Origin: Desulfurobacteriaceae bacterium
GTDB lineage: Bacteria; Aquificota; Aquificia; Desulfurobacteriales; Desulfurobacteriaceae
NCBI GenBank assembly: GCA_027063785.1
Contig: JAMORC010000007.1
Location: 1-47,593 of the forward strand
Reading direction: 5' to 3'
Length of the DNA stretch: 47,593 bases
The stretch's first letter is position 1. Each line of letters begins with the position of its first letter. The notes below the pieces were generated by a model that ran no database searches, was not told where the DNA came from, and saw nothing but the letters and a program-made list of their open reading frames with translations. Made by a program: the position numbers and the translations under genes. Below, one piece after another: positions 7,839 through 17,011 of this stretch.

Positions 7839-9013
7839 AAAAACGGACTTCTTTCGTGCTGTTTATTTTTATACTTGTTGCCGCTTTGGCGGTCGGGATT
7901 GTTACCTATAAAAAGAGAAAAAAAGAACTTCTATCAACTACTCCGGTAAAGACGTATCCTTTACCGGTGCAATATGCCGTTTCGAAAAGAGGTAGTATCT
8001 TTAAAGAATTTGCTTATGTTGGAAAAGTAGAGTCTTACAGTTATGCTACTATTTCGACAAAAGTTTCCGGTTTGGTAGAAAAGGTTTTCAAGCAGGAAGG
8101 AGATTCCTTCAAGAGAGGCGAAATTTTAATTAAACTGGATAGCTCAGAAATAAGAGCATCTATAAGCTCAATTCAAAAAGAGGTTGCCGCTCTTAGAGCT
8201 TCAATAGAAGGAATAGAAGAAAGGATAAAATCACTAGAGGTAATTAAAGAAAATAGTAAAAGAGAGCTGGAAAGATTAAAACTCCTGTGGAGCAAAGGCG
8301 GAGCTTCTAAAGAAGCAGTCGAAAAAGCCGAAAACGCATACCAGCAAGTAAGGAGTGAACTGTCCCTGCTGAGATCTCAGCTAAAAAGCTTGAAGTTGAA
8401 GGTGGAAGCTTTAGAAAACAAAGAAGAAGCTTTTCGTTCCAGACTGCCCTACACAGAAATAAGGGCTGTTAAGAACGGAATAGTTTCTCACCTTTACCTT
8501 CATGAAGGAGATATGGCTATGCCGGGGAAACCGGCTATGTCCGTTTTTTACCCGGAAGATGGATTTAAAATTCTCGTGAAGGTTCCACCGGAGGAAGCAG
8601 AGCAGATTCCAATAGGCGAGGAAGTTCCGGTAGGTAAAAATTCTTTTGCCGTTGTTCAAAAGGTATATCCTGCGGCAGATAGAAAAACTTCTCTGTACGT
8701 GATTGAATTGAAGGTTAATTCAAGCCGTTTCAGGCCGGAGGAAACAGTTTCTGTAATTCTGAAAAGCCGCCCCATTAAAGGAATTGTGGTGCCCTCGGAA
8801 GCTCTTTTACGTATGAAAAATGGTGTTTATGTGCTTCAAATAAGGAAGAATCGGGTTATACCGGTTAAAGTAAAAGTACTGGCAGTTTCGGGGAACAAAG
8901 CCGTAGTTGAAGGTTTACCACCGGACGTAAAAGTTGCAGTAGGAAGAGAAAGTAAACTTTTGGAAGTTTACAGGAGAAGGACTGTAATTCCCGCGGAGAT
9001 GATAAATGAATAG
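7835..9013 (+). CDS. RND efflux periplasmic adaptor (HlyD/MFP family)
   Basis: The 392-residue protein starts with a hydrophobic anchor (FVLFIFILVAALAVGIVTY, about 7-25). A biotinyl-lipoyl half is seen in KVSGLVEKVFKQEGDSFKRGEILIKLD (about 75-100), then a long coiled coil (about 105-190) and the second half-motif IRAVKNGIVSHLYLHEGDMA (about 205-225). Beta-barrel and membrane-proximal domains follow. It links the inner-membrane pump to the TolC channel. The start overlaps the TolC stop (ATGA) and the end overlaps the pump start by eight bases. Confidence 0.92.
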   Translation: MKKRTSFVLFIFILVAALAVGIVTYKKRKKELLSTTPVKTYPLPVQYAVSKRGSIFKEFAYVGKVESYSYATISTKVSGLVEKVFKQEGDSFKRGEILIKLDSSEIRASISSIQKEVAALRASIEGIEERIKSLEVIKENSKRELERLKLLWSKGGASKEAVEKAENAYQQVRSELSLLRSQLKSLKLKVEALENKEEAFRSRLPYTEIRAVKNGIVSHLYLHEGDMAMPGKPAMSVFYPEDGFKILVKVPPEEAEQIPIGEEVPVGKNSFAVVQKVYPAADRKTSLYVIELKVNSSRFRPEETVSVILKSRPIKGIVVPSEALLRMKNGVYVLQIRKNRVIPVKVKVLAVSGNKAVVEGLPPDVKVAVGRESKLLEVYRRRTVIPAEMINE

Positions 9014-12000
9014 AGCAGTTGAATGGTATGTGAAAAGACCTCATTTTATCCTTGCTTTCCTTCTTCTATTTTGCGTATTAGGAATCATAGGTTTTAAAGA
9101 GATACCGAGGAAGTTTTTCCCGGATGCCAATCGACCTCAAATAGCCGTCGTTACGGTTGAACCTGGTGCTTCTGCTGAAGACGTTGCCAGTCATATAACA
9201 AGACCTATAGAACAGAGGCTCATGACCATTGACCTTGTCAGGGAAGTCCGTTCTACCACGAAAGATGGAGTTTCCGTTGTCGTAGCAGAATTTAAATACG
9301 AAAAGGGAATTGATGCAGCTGCAACGGATGTTGCTAACGAGCTGTCAAAAGTAATTCCAAAGTTACCGAAGGATATTCTTGCTCCCCAGGTATACAAGGT
9401 AACTGACGCCACAAAACCTGTAATGATTTTAGCTGTTTCTCCAAAAAAGAACTCTCTTCTATCTATGGCTCAGGTAAGAGAACTTGCAGAAAACGAGATA
9501 AAAGACAAGTTGCTGTCTCTTCCCAACGTATCAGATGTTGAGGTTTTTGGAGGATACAAAAGAGAAGTAGAAATCCTGCCCGAATATTTGAAGATGGCCG
9601 GATTTGGCATAACGCTGAAAGATCTTATAGAGGCTTTAAAAGGAAGTAATGTTAATGCCTCTTTAGGTTTTCTTATAAATAAAAACGGAATGCTGGTTCT
9701 AAAGATAAAAGAAGAAGCAGAAAGGCTAAAAGAGCTGAAAAATATAACTGTAAAACCCGGAATAAAACTTGCTGACATAGCGCAGGTGAGATGGGGATAT
9801 CAAGAAAGACTTTCGGCTTACCACGGCAATGGGAAACCGGCTATAGGTATAAGCATACTGAGGTCTCCTAAAGGATATGAACTTCCGGCTATAGAGTCGG
9901 TCAAGAGTTTTTTGCCAGAACTTAAAAAAGAATACCCTCAACTTAATTTTGAAATAACGGATACACAGGAGTGGCTTATAAGACTTTCAAACAAGAACAT
10001 GTTGGAGTCCTTGAGAGATGCTGTGATAATGACTCTCTTTATTATTTTTCTCTTCTTGGCCAATTTCAGGATGCTGATAGTTTCTTTTTTCTCAATTCCT
10101 GTTACTTATTTAATAACGATAGGATTGATGTGGCTTTTCGGATTTAACTTTAACATCGTTACTCTTACGGCAATCATACTGGCTTTGGGAATGCTTACCG
10201 ATGATGCCGTTGTAGTTCTTGAAAATATTGAAAGGCACTATTATGAACTTAAAAAGGACAGGTTTAAGGCTGCAATTGATGGAACCAAAGAAGTAATGTT
10301 GGCTGTTCTGAGCGGAACTTACACAACAATAGTTGTTCTTTTACCCATAGTGTTTGTGGGAGGTTTTGTTCAGAAAATTTTACGTCAGCTCTCTTTAACT
10401 CTTATAATTGCTCTTGCCGTTTCCTATGTTGTGGCAATAACAATCATTCCTATTCTTTCTCCCTACATCCTTAGAGCAACTCCAGATAAGAACTTCTTTG
10501 AAAAGCGTGTTTATGACTACTTTATAGAAGGGTGTGTTTATAGAATAAGAGACTTCTATGTTCAACTTGTAGATTTTTTAACGGAAAAATTCTGGAAAAA
10601 ACTGCTGTTTGTTTTGGGAGGTTTCCTGCTTTTTGTTTTTACAGTTAAGAGCGTTATTCCGGTAATAGGAAGAGACCTTATGCCTCCTATGGATACGGGA
10701 ATAGCAATTATAAGAGCAGAAACTGATTCAAATACTTCTTTGGAAAGGACCGAAAACATTCTTTCACAAATGGAGAAGGCAATTTATGAAATTCCTGGTG
10801 TTATAAGAGTTTCTTCTGTAATCGGTTCAGAACCGGGAGTTCTGTCTTTCGGAAGCGGAAAACTACCTCAGCAGATAGAAATAAAAGTCCAGTTCGTTGA
10901 TAGATTTCACAGGAAAAAATCTATATGGGAAATCGAGGAATTGTTGAGAAATAGATTGGCCAGAATTCCGGGACTTAGATATGTTAACGTTATGGAATTT
11001 GGTGCAACACCTCTTTCTTCTATAAAAGCTACGATAGTAGAAGAAATCAGAGGTAGAGATCCGAAGATCTTAGACTCCATCGGAGAAAAGCTGGAAAAGT
11101 TGATTTACAGGGTAAAAGGACTTACTTCCGTATCAAGGAGCTGGTATGCCGATAAAGAGGAGGTAATAGTAAACATAGATGAGGAAAAGGCTCATCTTTA
11201 CGGGTTAACTCCCCTAAAAATAGCCGAATACATAGGGGGGTTCGTTAAAGGTACTGTAACTTCTTCTTTTATTATTCCCATGGAAAACGCTCTGGCCGTT
11301 AAAATAATACTTCCCCGAAGCAAAAGGGATTTTGTGGATAAACTTTCAAGAATTCCTGTACCGACGGAAAAGGGTTTTATCCCTCTTTCATACTTTGTTA
11401 CGTTTCAGAAGAGGTTTGTCCAGAGCCTCATTACTCACAGAAATTTGCTGAATACTCTTGATGTAGAGGGATACAGAGCAAAAGTTCCTACAACTTTTCT
11501 TCAATTCCAGGTTAACAAACTTGAGAGGAAGCTCCAGCTTCCTCAAGGCTATTCCATAGCTCACGAAGGGGAAATAAAACAAATGAAAGAAAGCTTTAGG
11601 AGATTATTCAAATCTCTGGCTGTGGGGATAATTCTGCTTTACTTTTCTCTTATACCGGCCTTTTCTTCCTTTGTGTATCCTGTGTCCATAATAGCTGCAA
11701 TTCCTCTGGCGCTAATAGGGGCAGCTTTCTCAATGCTGGTTTTTCATAAACCTCAATGTATGCCTTCCTTTATGGGTATGATTCTGCTTGCCGGAATAAT
11801 TGTTAAGAATTCAATTTTGCTGATTGATTTCTTTAAAATGGCAAGAGAAAGAGGACTTTCGGTAAAGAACTCCATTCTGGAAAGTGTGAAGGTAAGGACG
11901 AGACCCGTTTTGATGACTGCTTTCGGGACTTCTGTTGGTATGATCCCTATCGCCTTGGGGTGGGCTCTCGGGCTGGAGCGTCTTGCTCCTCTTGCTGTTG

Positions 12001-12098
12001 TGGCAATAGGGGGACTAATAATCGGAACGTTTATGACGCTGGTTTTTGTTCCGGTTCTTGTTTCACTATTGGAAGATATTAAAGATTCGATACTTTAA
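9006..12098 (+). CDS. RND-family efflux pump, inner membrane subunit
   Basis: At 1030 residues this is a full-length AcrB/CzcA-type RND transporter. There is one N-terminal transmembrane helix, a large periplasmic loop, a block of five to six helices (about 335-500), a second periplasmic loop and a second helix block (about 860-1025). The proton-relay pair is retained in ALGMLTDDAVVVLENIE (about 395-411). It lacks the metal-specific features that would mark a CzcA copper or silver pump, so I call it HAE-1-like, exporting drugs, lipids or other amphiphiles, without certainty. It closes a tolC-mfp-rnd operon. Confidence 0.92.
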   Translation: MNRAVEWYVKRPHFILAFLLLFCVLGIIGFKEIPRKFFPDANRPQIAVVTVEPGASAEDVASHITRPIEQRLMTIDLVREVRSTTKDGVSVVVAEFKYEKGIDAAATDVANELSKVIPKLPKDILAPQVYKVTDATKPVMILAVSPKKNSLLSMAQVRELAENEIKDKLLSLPNVSDVEVFGGYKREVEILPEYLKMAGFGITLKDLIEALKGSNVNASLGFLINKNGMLVLKIKEEAERLKELKNITVKPGIKLADIAQVRWGYQERLSAYHGNGKPAIGISILRSPKGYELPAIESVKSFLPELKKEYPQLNFEITDTQEWLIRLSNKNMLESLRDAVIMTLFIIFLFLANFRMLIVSFFSIPVTYLITIGLMWLFGFNFNIVTLTAIILALGMLTDDAVVVLENIERHYYELKKDRFKAAIDGTKEVMLAVLSGTYTTIVVLLPIVFVGGFVQKILRQLSLTLIIALAVSYVVAITIIPILSPYILRATPDKNFFEKRVYDYFIEGCVYRIRDFYVQLVDFLTEKFWKKLLFVLGGFLLFVFTVKSVIPVIGRDLMPPMDTGIAIIRAETDSNTSLERTENILSQMEKAIYEIPGVIRVSSVIGSEPGVLSFGSGKLPQQIEIKVQFVDRFHRKKSIWEIEELLRNRLARIPGLRYVNVMEFGATPLSSIKATIVEEIRGRDPKILDSIGEKLEKLIYRVKGLTSVSRSWYADKEEVIVNIDEEKAHLYGLTPLKIAEYIGGFVKGTVTSSFIIPMENALAVKIILPRSKRDFVDKLSRIPVPTEKGFIPLSYFVTFQKRFVQSLITHRNLLNTLDVEGYRAKVPTTFLQFQVNKLERKLQLPQGYSIAHEGEIKQMKESFRRLFKSLAVGIILLYFSLIPAFSSFVYPVSIIAAIPLALIGAAFSMLVFHKPQCMPSFMGMILLAGIIVKNSILLIDFFKMARERGLSVKNSILESVKVRTRPVLMTAFGTSVGMIPIALGWALGLERLAPLAVVAIGGLIIGTFMTLVFVPVLVSLLEDIKDSIL

Positions 12099-12123
12099 TG
12101 AAGAAGTTTTCAGCACAGGCTGT

Positions 12124-12879
12124 TTAAATCCTTACCCAAACTCCCCTTTCCTTTAGGTATTCTTTTAGTTCGGGGATTGATATTTCCTTAAAGTGGAAAA
12201 CGGAGGCGGCGAGGACTGCATCTGCTTTTCCTTTTACCAGACCTTCATAGAAGTGTTCCATTTTCCCGGCGCCTCCCGAAGCGATAACCGGAACGGAAAC
12301 TGCTTCAGAAACGGCTCTTGTAAGTTCAACATCGTAGCCTGATTTCGTTCCGTCCCTGTCCATCGAAGTTAAGAGTATTTCTCCGGCTCCTCTGTCAACA
12401 ACTTCTTTTGCCCACTCAACGGCATCGATTCCAGTCGGGGTCCTTCCGCCGTGGATGTAAACTTCCCAGGAGTTTCCTTTTCTCTTCGCATCTATTGCCA
12501 CGACTATGCACTGGGAACCGAAGAGTTTTGCTCCCTCTGTTATAAGTTCCGGGTTCTTGACTGCAGCGGTATTTATTGAAACCTTGTCTGCGCCGGCGTT
12601 CAGGAGGTTCCGTATGTCCTCAACGGTTCTTATTCCTCCCCCTACCGTTAGGGGCATGAATACCTCTTCCGCCGTTCTTCTTACAACGTCGATCATTATT
12701 CCCCTTTTCTCATAGCTTGCTGTTATATCGAGGAATACCAGCTCGTCGGCTCCCTGCTCATCGTAGACCTTTGCATTCTCTACAGGATCGCCTGCGTCTA
12801 TGAGGTTAACGAAATTAACTCCCTTTACAACCCTACCTTCCTTAACGTCTAAGCAGGGAATAATCCTTTTTGCAAGCAT
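12124..12879 (-). CDS. hisF: Imidazole glycerol phosphate synthase cyclase subunit
   Basis: The 251-residue (beta/alpha)8-barrel has the HisF signature at the start, [16 protein letters not shown], with catalytic Asp11, and the second catalytic Asp130 in [10 protein letters not shown]. With HisH it converts PRFAR and ammonia to imidazole glycerol phosphate and AICAR in histidine synthesis. Phosphate-binding loops TVGGGIRT and ASGGAGK are present. It lies nine bases after the EAL gene stop with AGAGGAATGAT before its ATG, so it is probably cotranscribed with that regulator. No other his gene is nearby. Confidence 0.97.
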   Translation of the reverse strand: MLAKRIIPCLDVKEGRVVKGVNFVNLIDAGDPVENAKVYDEQGADELVFLDITASYEKRGIMIDVVRRTAEEVFMPLTVGGGIRTVEDIRNLLNAGADKVSINTAAVKNPELITEGAKLFGSQCIVVAIDAKRKGNSWEVYIHGGRTPTGIDAVEWAKEVVDRGAGEILLTSMDRDGTKSGYDVELTRAVSEAVSVPVIASGGAGKMEHFYEGLVKGKADAVLAASVFHFKEISIPELKEYLKERGVWVRI

Positions 12880-12888
12880 ATCATTCCT

Positions 12889-14829
12889 CTAAATGACGAT
12901 TTCCGGTTTTCCAAAAAGGTAACCCTGACCATAGTCAACGTCCAAGTATTGGAGGTGTTTAAGTATTTCCTCGTTTTCTACAAATTCAGCAATCGTTTCT
13001 ATTTCCATTGCGTGGGCCATACTGTTTATACTCTTTATTACGGCGACAGCCTTTTTTCTGTTATCTGTAGAGAGGAGTTTAACGTAACTCCCGTCTATTT
13101 TAAGATATTTAATGGGGATTTTCTCGACTAAGTTTATGAGCTGGGAGAATGAAGAGTAACCAGTTCCGAAATCGTCAATCGATATGGGAATTTCAAGGTC
13201 TTTAAAGAATTCCTTTAATACGCGGAGGTCTTCTATTATTGCCTGTTCTGTGATTTCAAAACCGAATTTCAGTTTCGAACTTATGAGCACCTCGGTTATC
13301 TCTCTGATTTCCTTTACAGCTCTCGGTACTTTGAAAGTTGCCGGACTTATGTTTATAAAGATGAACTTATCGCGGAAAATATTTAAGTTTTCCTTTATTT
13401 TCTTCATTACTGCAAGATCAAGTTCGTAAATTATTCTAAGCTCATAAAGGTAATCAATTATTTTATATGCTGGGATAATTTCTCCTTTCTCGTCTCTGAT
13501 CCTGAAAAGAACCTCGTAGTGTTTAATTTCGTTGCTCTTGACTTCTCTGATTTCCTGTAGGGCAAGGTGTATCTCCCCGCTTTTAATCTTTTTGAGAAGA
13601 TCTCCAACGATGCTCTTGAATACGATGATATTCCTTGCAACCTCTGAGCTTTTAAGGTCTATGATGAGTAGTCCTTGCCTTTCTTTGCTCTTTTTTGAGG
13701 CAAAGGTAATGACATCGGCAAGCTCTTCCTTTGAAACTTTAACGTCCGGATGGAGTCTTATGAGGAAGCCGCTTATGTCTACCTTAGCTGGGAAGTTTTC
13801 GTAACGTTCTTGAAGCTCTTTTCTGAGCTTTCGGAAGACGACTTCATAGTCAAGGCTATTCTTCTCAACAACTGTACAGAGGACTCCTGTTGTGCACTTA
13901 ACTGTTCCGTAAACAGCATTTTTTGGAAGGAGTTCTCCCAGTTTTTTCTCTAAAAAGGTAAATATTTCATCCCCTATCTGATAACCAAAGGTTTTGTTTA
14001 TAAAGGAAAGGTCGGTTGGATCTATAACGAAGAGAGAAGCCTTTCCTTTTAAATCCTCAAGTATGAAAGAAACAACGTCCTTTAGGTCTATGTTTTTCCT
14101 CGTAGTATTAATGTTTCTGACGGTTGTTGATAATTTTTCCAGGAGGAAAAATATAGAAACAAGAAGTAAGTAGGCGGAAAGGAATTTACCCTGAAGCACA
14201 TATTTGCCAAATGTTGAGAGATGAAGGTGTATTAGGTTATGGATTCTCTCAACTTCTTCACAAATCTGAAGTTTTTTACAGCCTATTTTAAAGGCTATTT
14301 CATCTGTTATTTGCTTTAAAGGACACTCCTCAACGTCAAGTTTAGTATTTTCCCCGTTTATGATTTCTCTTATCCTTGAAAAGTGATACTTGAAGGCTTT
14401 CCTTACCTCTTCCTCGGGTATTGCTTTAAGGAGTTCTTCTTTCTTTTCTATGGATTCCTTTATATATGCATAAGCTATGATGTTGGGTATTTCCCTGAAT
14501 ATTTCTATAAATTCCTCAGACAACTTAAAAGGAAGTTTTTCATCGTGGATGTACCTGAGTACCTCATAAGTTATTGCGTTTATCGCATCAACGACAAAAG
14601 CAATGCTCACTTCCTTCCTGTAAAGGTTGACCCCCAGCTGAATAAGCATTTCCTTAAATTTCTCTTTCTCTTTGTAAAAGCTTTCAACTAAGGAGTTAAA
14701 CCAAAAGTTGGCATTTCTGCAGAATTCCTTTACATCTCCTATTTGGAGTATCCTTATGACCTCTTCGGGGAGCGATTCTATGTACTTTTCGCAAAACGTT
14801 GTAAATAGCCCGGTGTACTCCTTAATCAT
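12889..14829 (-). CDS. EAL-domain protein with degenerate GGDEF, probable c-di-GMP phosphodiesterase
   Basis: The 646-residue protein has three parts. The first 250 residues are helical with a Cys/His-containing stretch (EECPLKQ..., IHNLIHLHL) and one hydrophobic helix near 220; I do not recognise the family. Residues about 250-385 align with a GGDEF fold (LFVIDPTDLSFINKTFGYQIGDE), but the GGDEF loop is replaced by KCTTGVLC, so it cannot be a cyclase. Residues about 395-646 form an EAL domain with the expected catalytic residues: the Glu in YEVLFRI, FINIS, EITEQ, DDFGTGYSS, KIDGSYV, AEFVE and GQGYLFGKP. It should hydrolyse c-di-GMP. The N-terminal part may receive a signal. Confidence 0.88.
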   Translation of the reverse strand: MIKEYTGLFTTFCEKYIESLPEEVIRILQIGDVKEFCRNANFWFNSLVESFYKEKEKFKEMLIQLGVNLYRKEVSIAFVVDAINAITYEVLRYIHDEKLPFKLSEEFIEIFREIPNIIAYAYIKESIEKKEELLKAIPEEEVRKAFKYHFSRIREIINGENTKLDVEECPLKQITDEIAFKIGCKKLQICEEVERIHNLIHLHLSTFGKYVLQGKFLSAYLLLVSIFFLLEKLSTTVRNINTTRKNIDLKDVVSFILEDLKGKASLFVIDPTDLSFINKTFGYQIGDEIFTFLEKKLGELLPKNAVYGTVKCTTGVLCTVVEKNSLDYEVVFRKLRKELQERYENFPAKVDISGFLIRLHPDVKVSKEELADVITFASKKSKERQGLLIIDLKSSEVARNIIVFKSIVGDLLKKIKSGEIHLALQEIREVKSNEIKHYEVLFRIRDEKGEIIPAYKIIDYLYELRIIYELDLAVMKKIKENLNIFRDKFIFINISPATFKVPRAVKEIREITEVLISSKLKFGFEITEQAIIEDLRVLKEFFKDLEIPISIDDFGTGYSSFSQLINLVEKIPIKYLKIDGSYVKLLSTDNRKKAVAVIKSINSMAHAMEIETIAEFVENEEILKHLQYLDVDYGQGYLFGKPEIVI

Positions 14830-14894
14830 GGTTCATCCTTGATTTTAGAAGACTTTAAAGAAATGTTATCAATCTTATTTGCCGGTTGCAACGG

Positions 14895-14923
14895 TTAAGT
14901 GAGACTGTGATTTTCTGTATTAT
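14895..14923 (+). promoter_or_regulatory. Candidate promoter of the restriction-modification genes
   Basis: TTAAGT (14895-14900), a 17-base spacer and TATTAT (14918-14923) lie 29 bases before the methylase ATG. An in-frame TTG at 14926 lies next to the -10 and so is an unlikely start. Confidence 0.4.
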
Positions 14924-14952
14924 ATTTGTTAGCAAATTGCGAAGGACGTGAA

Positions 14953-15864
14953 ATGGAAAAGCTGAAACTATTTGATCTTGAGGACTTTACTCTCAGGATC
15001 CCGAGGGCTAAGAAAAGGCTTATAGCCTTTGGGTGGTACGGAGGGAAGTTTTCACACTTAAACTGGATATTACCCCTTTTACCTTATACTCCTCAGTATT
15101 GTGAGCCTTTCGGGGGATCTGCGGCTATTCTTATAAATAGGCTTCCCGTTCCTGTAGAGACCTATAATGATCTGGATGGTGAGGTAGTTAATTTCTTTAG
15201 GGTCCTCAGAGATAAAACTGAAGAGTTAATAAAAGCCATATCCTTAACACCCTTCTCACGGGAAGAATTTAGAAAAGCAATAGAAGAACCGGTTGATGAA
15301 CTATCCGACGTTGAGAGAGCAAGGAGGTTCTACATAAGGGCCAGACAGGTTAGGACGGGACTTGCACAGACGGCAACTCCGGGTAGGTGGGCGTACTGTG
15401 TTAAGGCAAAGAGTAGTAGAAGGGGAATGGCCGGAGCTGTTTCGAGGTGGCTTGGAGGGATAGAGGATTTAGAGCTTATAGCTCAAAGGCTTCTAAGAGT
15501 TCAGATTGAAAATGATAGTGCCTTTGAGGTGATAAAGAGGTATGATGATGAAGATACTCTCTTTTACTGCGATCCGCCGTACCCCCATCAGTCAAGGAAA
15601 GATAAGAATGCTTATGCTTATGAAATGACCGATGAGGAGCATATTGAGCTGGCGAGACTGCTTCATTCCGTAAAGGGGAGGGTAGCCATATCCGGTTACC
15701 ACTGTGAACTTATGGATGAACTTTACAAGGATTGGTACTGCGTTGAGGCTCCTGTAAAGCGGTGTCACAGCAGTAAGAACCTGAGGAGAGAAGTTCTTTG
15801 GCTCAACTACGATCCTCGGGAGGTGTTGGAAGGAAACTTAGACTATGGGCTTAAAGCTAGATAA
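14953..15864 (+). CDS. D12-class N6-adenine DNA methyltransferase
   Basis: The product is 303 residues from ATG 14953, chosen because AAGGA lies six bases upstream. Order of motifs fits the Dam/D12 (alpha) class: FGWYGGK near 24-30 (motif X), EPFGGSAA near 53-60 (AdoMet-binding motif I), YNDLDGEVVNFF (motif II), and the catalytic DPPYPHQ (motif IV) near 212. It should methylate adenine in a short site, often GATC-like in this class, though the target cannot be read. The following gene overlaps it by 20 bases and looks like a nuclease, so this is probably the protective half of a type II system rather than an orphan Dam. Confidence 0.9.
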   Translation: MEKLKLFDLEDFTLRIPRAKKRLIAFGWYGGKFSHLNWILPLLPYTPQYCEPFGGSAAILINRLPVPVETYNDLDGEVVNFFRVLRDKTEELIKAISLTPFSREEFRKAIEEPVDELSDVERARRFYIRARQVRTGLAQTATPGRWAYCVKAKSSRRGMAGAVSRWLGGIEDLELIAQRLLRVQIENDSAFEVIKRYDDEDTLFYCDPPYPHQSRKDKNAYAYEMTDEEHIELARLLHSVKGRVAISGYHCELMDELYKDWYCVEAPVKRCHSSKNLRREVLWLNYDPREVLEGNLDYGLKAR

Positions 15865-16981
15865 GAACCTGAAGACAAATTGTATAGAAATTTTAGAACG
15901 GCTTTATTCATATGCCGAGACTTCCAAACTTTCTTTAAATCTTTCGGAAGAAGTAGAGAGGAACTTAGATATCCTTGTTCACAGCAATGTAGGAGCGCCT
16001 GTGCGTGTTCTTATAGCCCTTCTCTTAGCAAAGTTAATTGATCCTGAAGTTAATATTCTCTATCCCGTTGCAAGAGGTGTGAAAGAAAAGGGGGCTTTTT
16101 CGGGAAGAAAGGTTGACGAAAATTGTGTGCAAGTTTTAGTAAGCCGGTATAAATTGCCGCTAATACGTACTACAGGTTTTCTGACTCCGGCTTTTAGAAC
16201 TCTTTCGCTTCCGATACCTGAGAAACTCGGAGAAGTCGTAGGTAAAAATAAGCAGGTTTACAACGCCTTTTCTTCAATAGTTCACAAGGTTCATTATGGA
16301 GAATTACGGGCATATGATGTCCTTTTGGCGTTACTACAAAGGTTAATACTCCTAAAAAGAAGGCGAGAGGAGTTACTCAGTGAAAGGCTTCAGAACCTTG
16401 AGGGGCTTGCCGTTTCGGTAGAAGATATAGTCGCAGTTCTAAAGCAGTTGCTTACACTTCCGAGGGCAAGCCGGATTCCCGTTCTTATTACGGCAGCTCT
16501 GCACAAGACGATCGAGGCTTGTCTTGGGTATAGGGTAAAACCGCTTGAAAGTCATACGGCGGCTGATAGTAAAACCGGGAATTTAGGAGATGTAGAACTA
16601 GTTTTAGATGACGGTTCTGTGGTTAAAGTTTACGAAATTAAAAGCAAAAAGGTAACAGAAGCAGATATTTACATCGCTCTTAGGAAGATATCTGCCTTAG
16701 ATGAACAAGAAAGAAAAAAATTAAAGCAGTATCTCTTCATAACAACAGAGCAGACTGAGGAGTCTGTTTTATTAGAGACCCGTAAGGTGTATAAAAAGAC
16801 AGGTATTGAGATGGCAATTCTTGACTGTATTGATTTTGTACGCTACTTCCTTCATTTGTTTTTCCCGCTTAGGGGGAAGTTTGTTGAAAACCTGACACAG
16901 TTAATTGTTGCAGAGCCGGATAGCGCGGTGAGTTATAAAATTAAAGAACATTACTTAAATTTGCTTAAAGAGGGTATGTAG
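15845..16981 (+). CDS. Probable type II restriction endonuclease (PD-(D/E)XK, SacI-like)
   Basis: The 378-residue protein is paired with the methylase and overlaps it by 20 bases. Near residues 250-275 it has GDVELVLDDGSVVKVYEIKSKK, fitting the PD-(D/E)XK pattern with Asp, then Glu-Ile-Lys. The segment GAFSGRKVDENCVQVLV followed by TGFLTPAFR (about 85-121) resembles a conserved block I associate with SacI-family enzymes; that family assignment is from memory and tentative. SacI itself pairs with a cytosine methylase, so the adenine methylase here points to a different specificity. No frameshift or stop suggests decay. Confidence 0.7.
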   Translation: MGLKLDKNLKTNCIEILERLYSYAETSKLSLNLSEEVERNLDILVHSNVGAPVRVLIALLLAKLIDPEVNILYPVARGVKEKGAFSGRKVDENCVQVLVSRYKLPLIRTTGFLTPAFRTLSLPIPEKLGEVVGKNKQVYNAFSSIVHKVHYGELRAYDVLLALLQRLILLKRRREELLSERLQNLEGLAVSVEDIVAVLKQLLTLPRASRIPVLITAALHKTIEACLGYRVKPLESHTAADSKTGNLGDVELVLDDGSVVKVYEIKSKKVTEADIYIALRKISALDEQERKKLKQYLFITTEQTEESVLLETRKVYKKTGIEMAILDCIDFVRYFLHLFFPLRGKFVENLTQLIVAEPDSAVSYKIKEHYLNLLKEGM

Positions 16982-16988
16982 ATTCTAA

Positions 16989-17007
16989 CTGGCCCCTTAG
17001 GGGCCAG
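16989..17007. terminator. Convergent hairpin between the nuclease gene and thiC
   Basis: CTGGCCCC (16989-16996) pairs perfectly with GGGGCCAG (17000-17007) around TTA. It sits eight bases after one stop and five before the other, so it may end both transcripts; U-runs are short on both sides. Confidence 0.65.
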
Positions 17008-17011
17008 AAGA

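Noticed and set aside
9006-12098. RND pump as a CzcA-type metal exporter linked to the sulfur operon
   Set aside because: No metal-binding His/Met features are visible, and the operons are divergent; a general HAE-1-like pump is safer.
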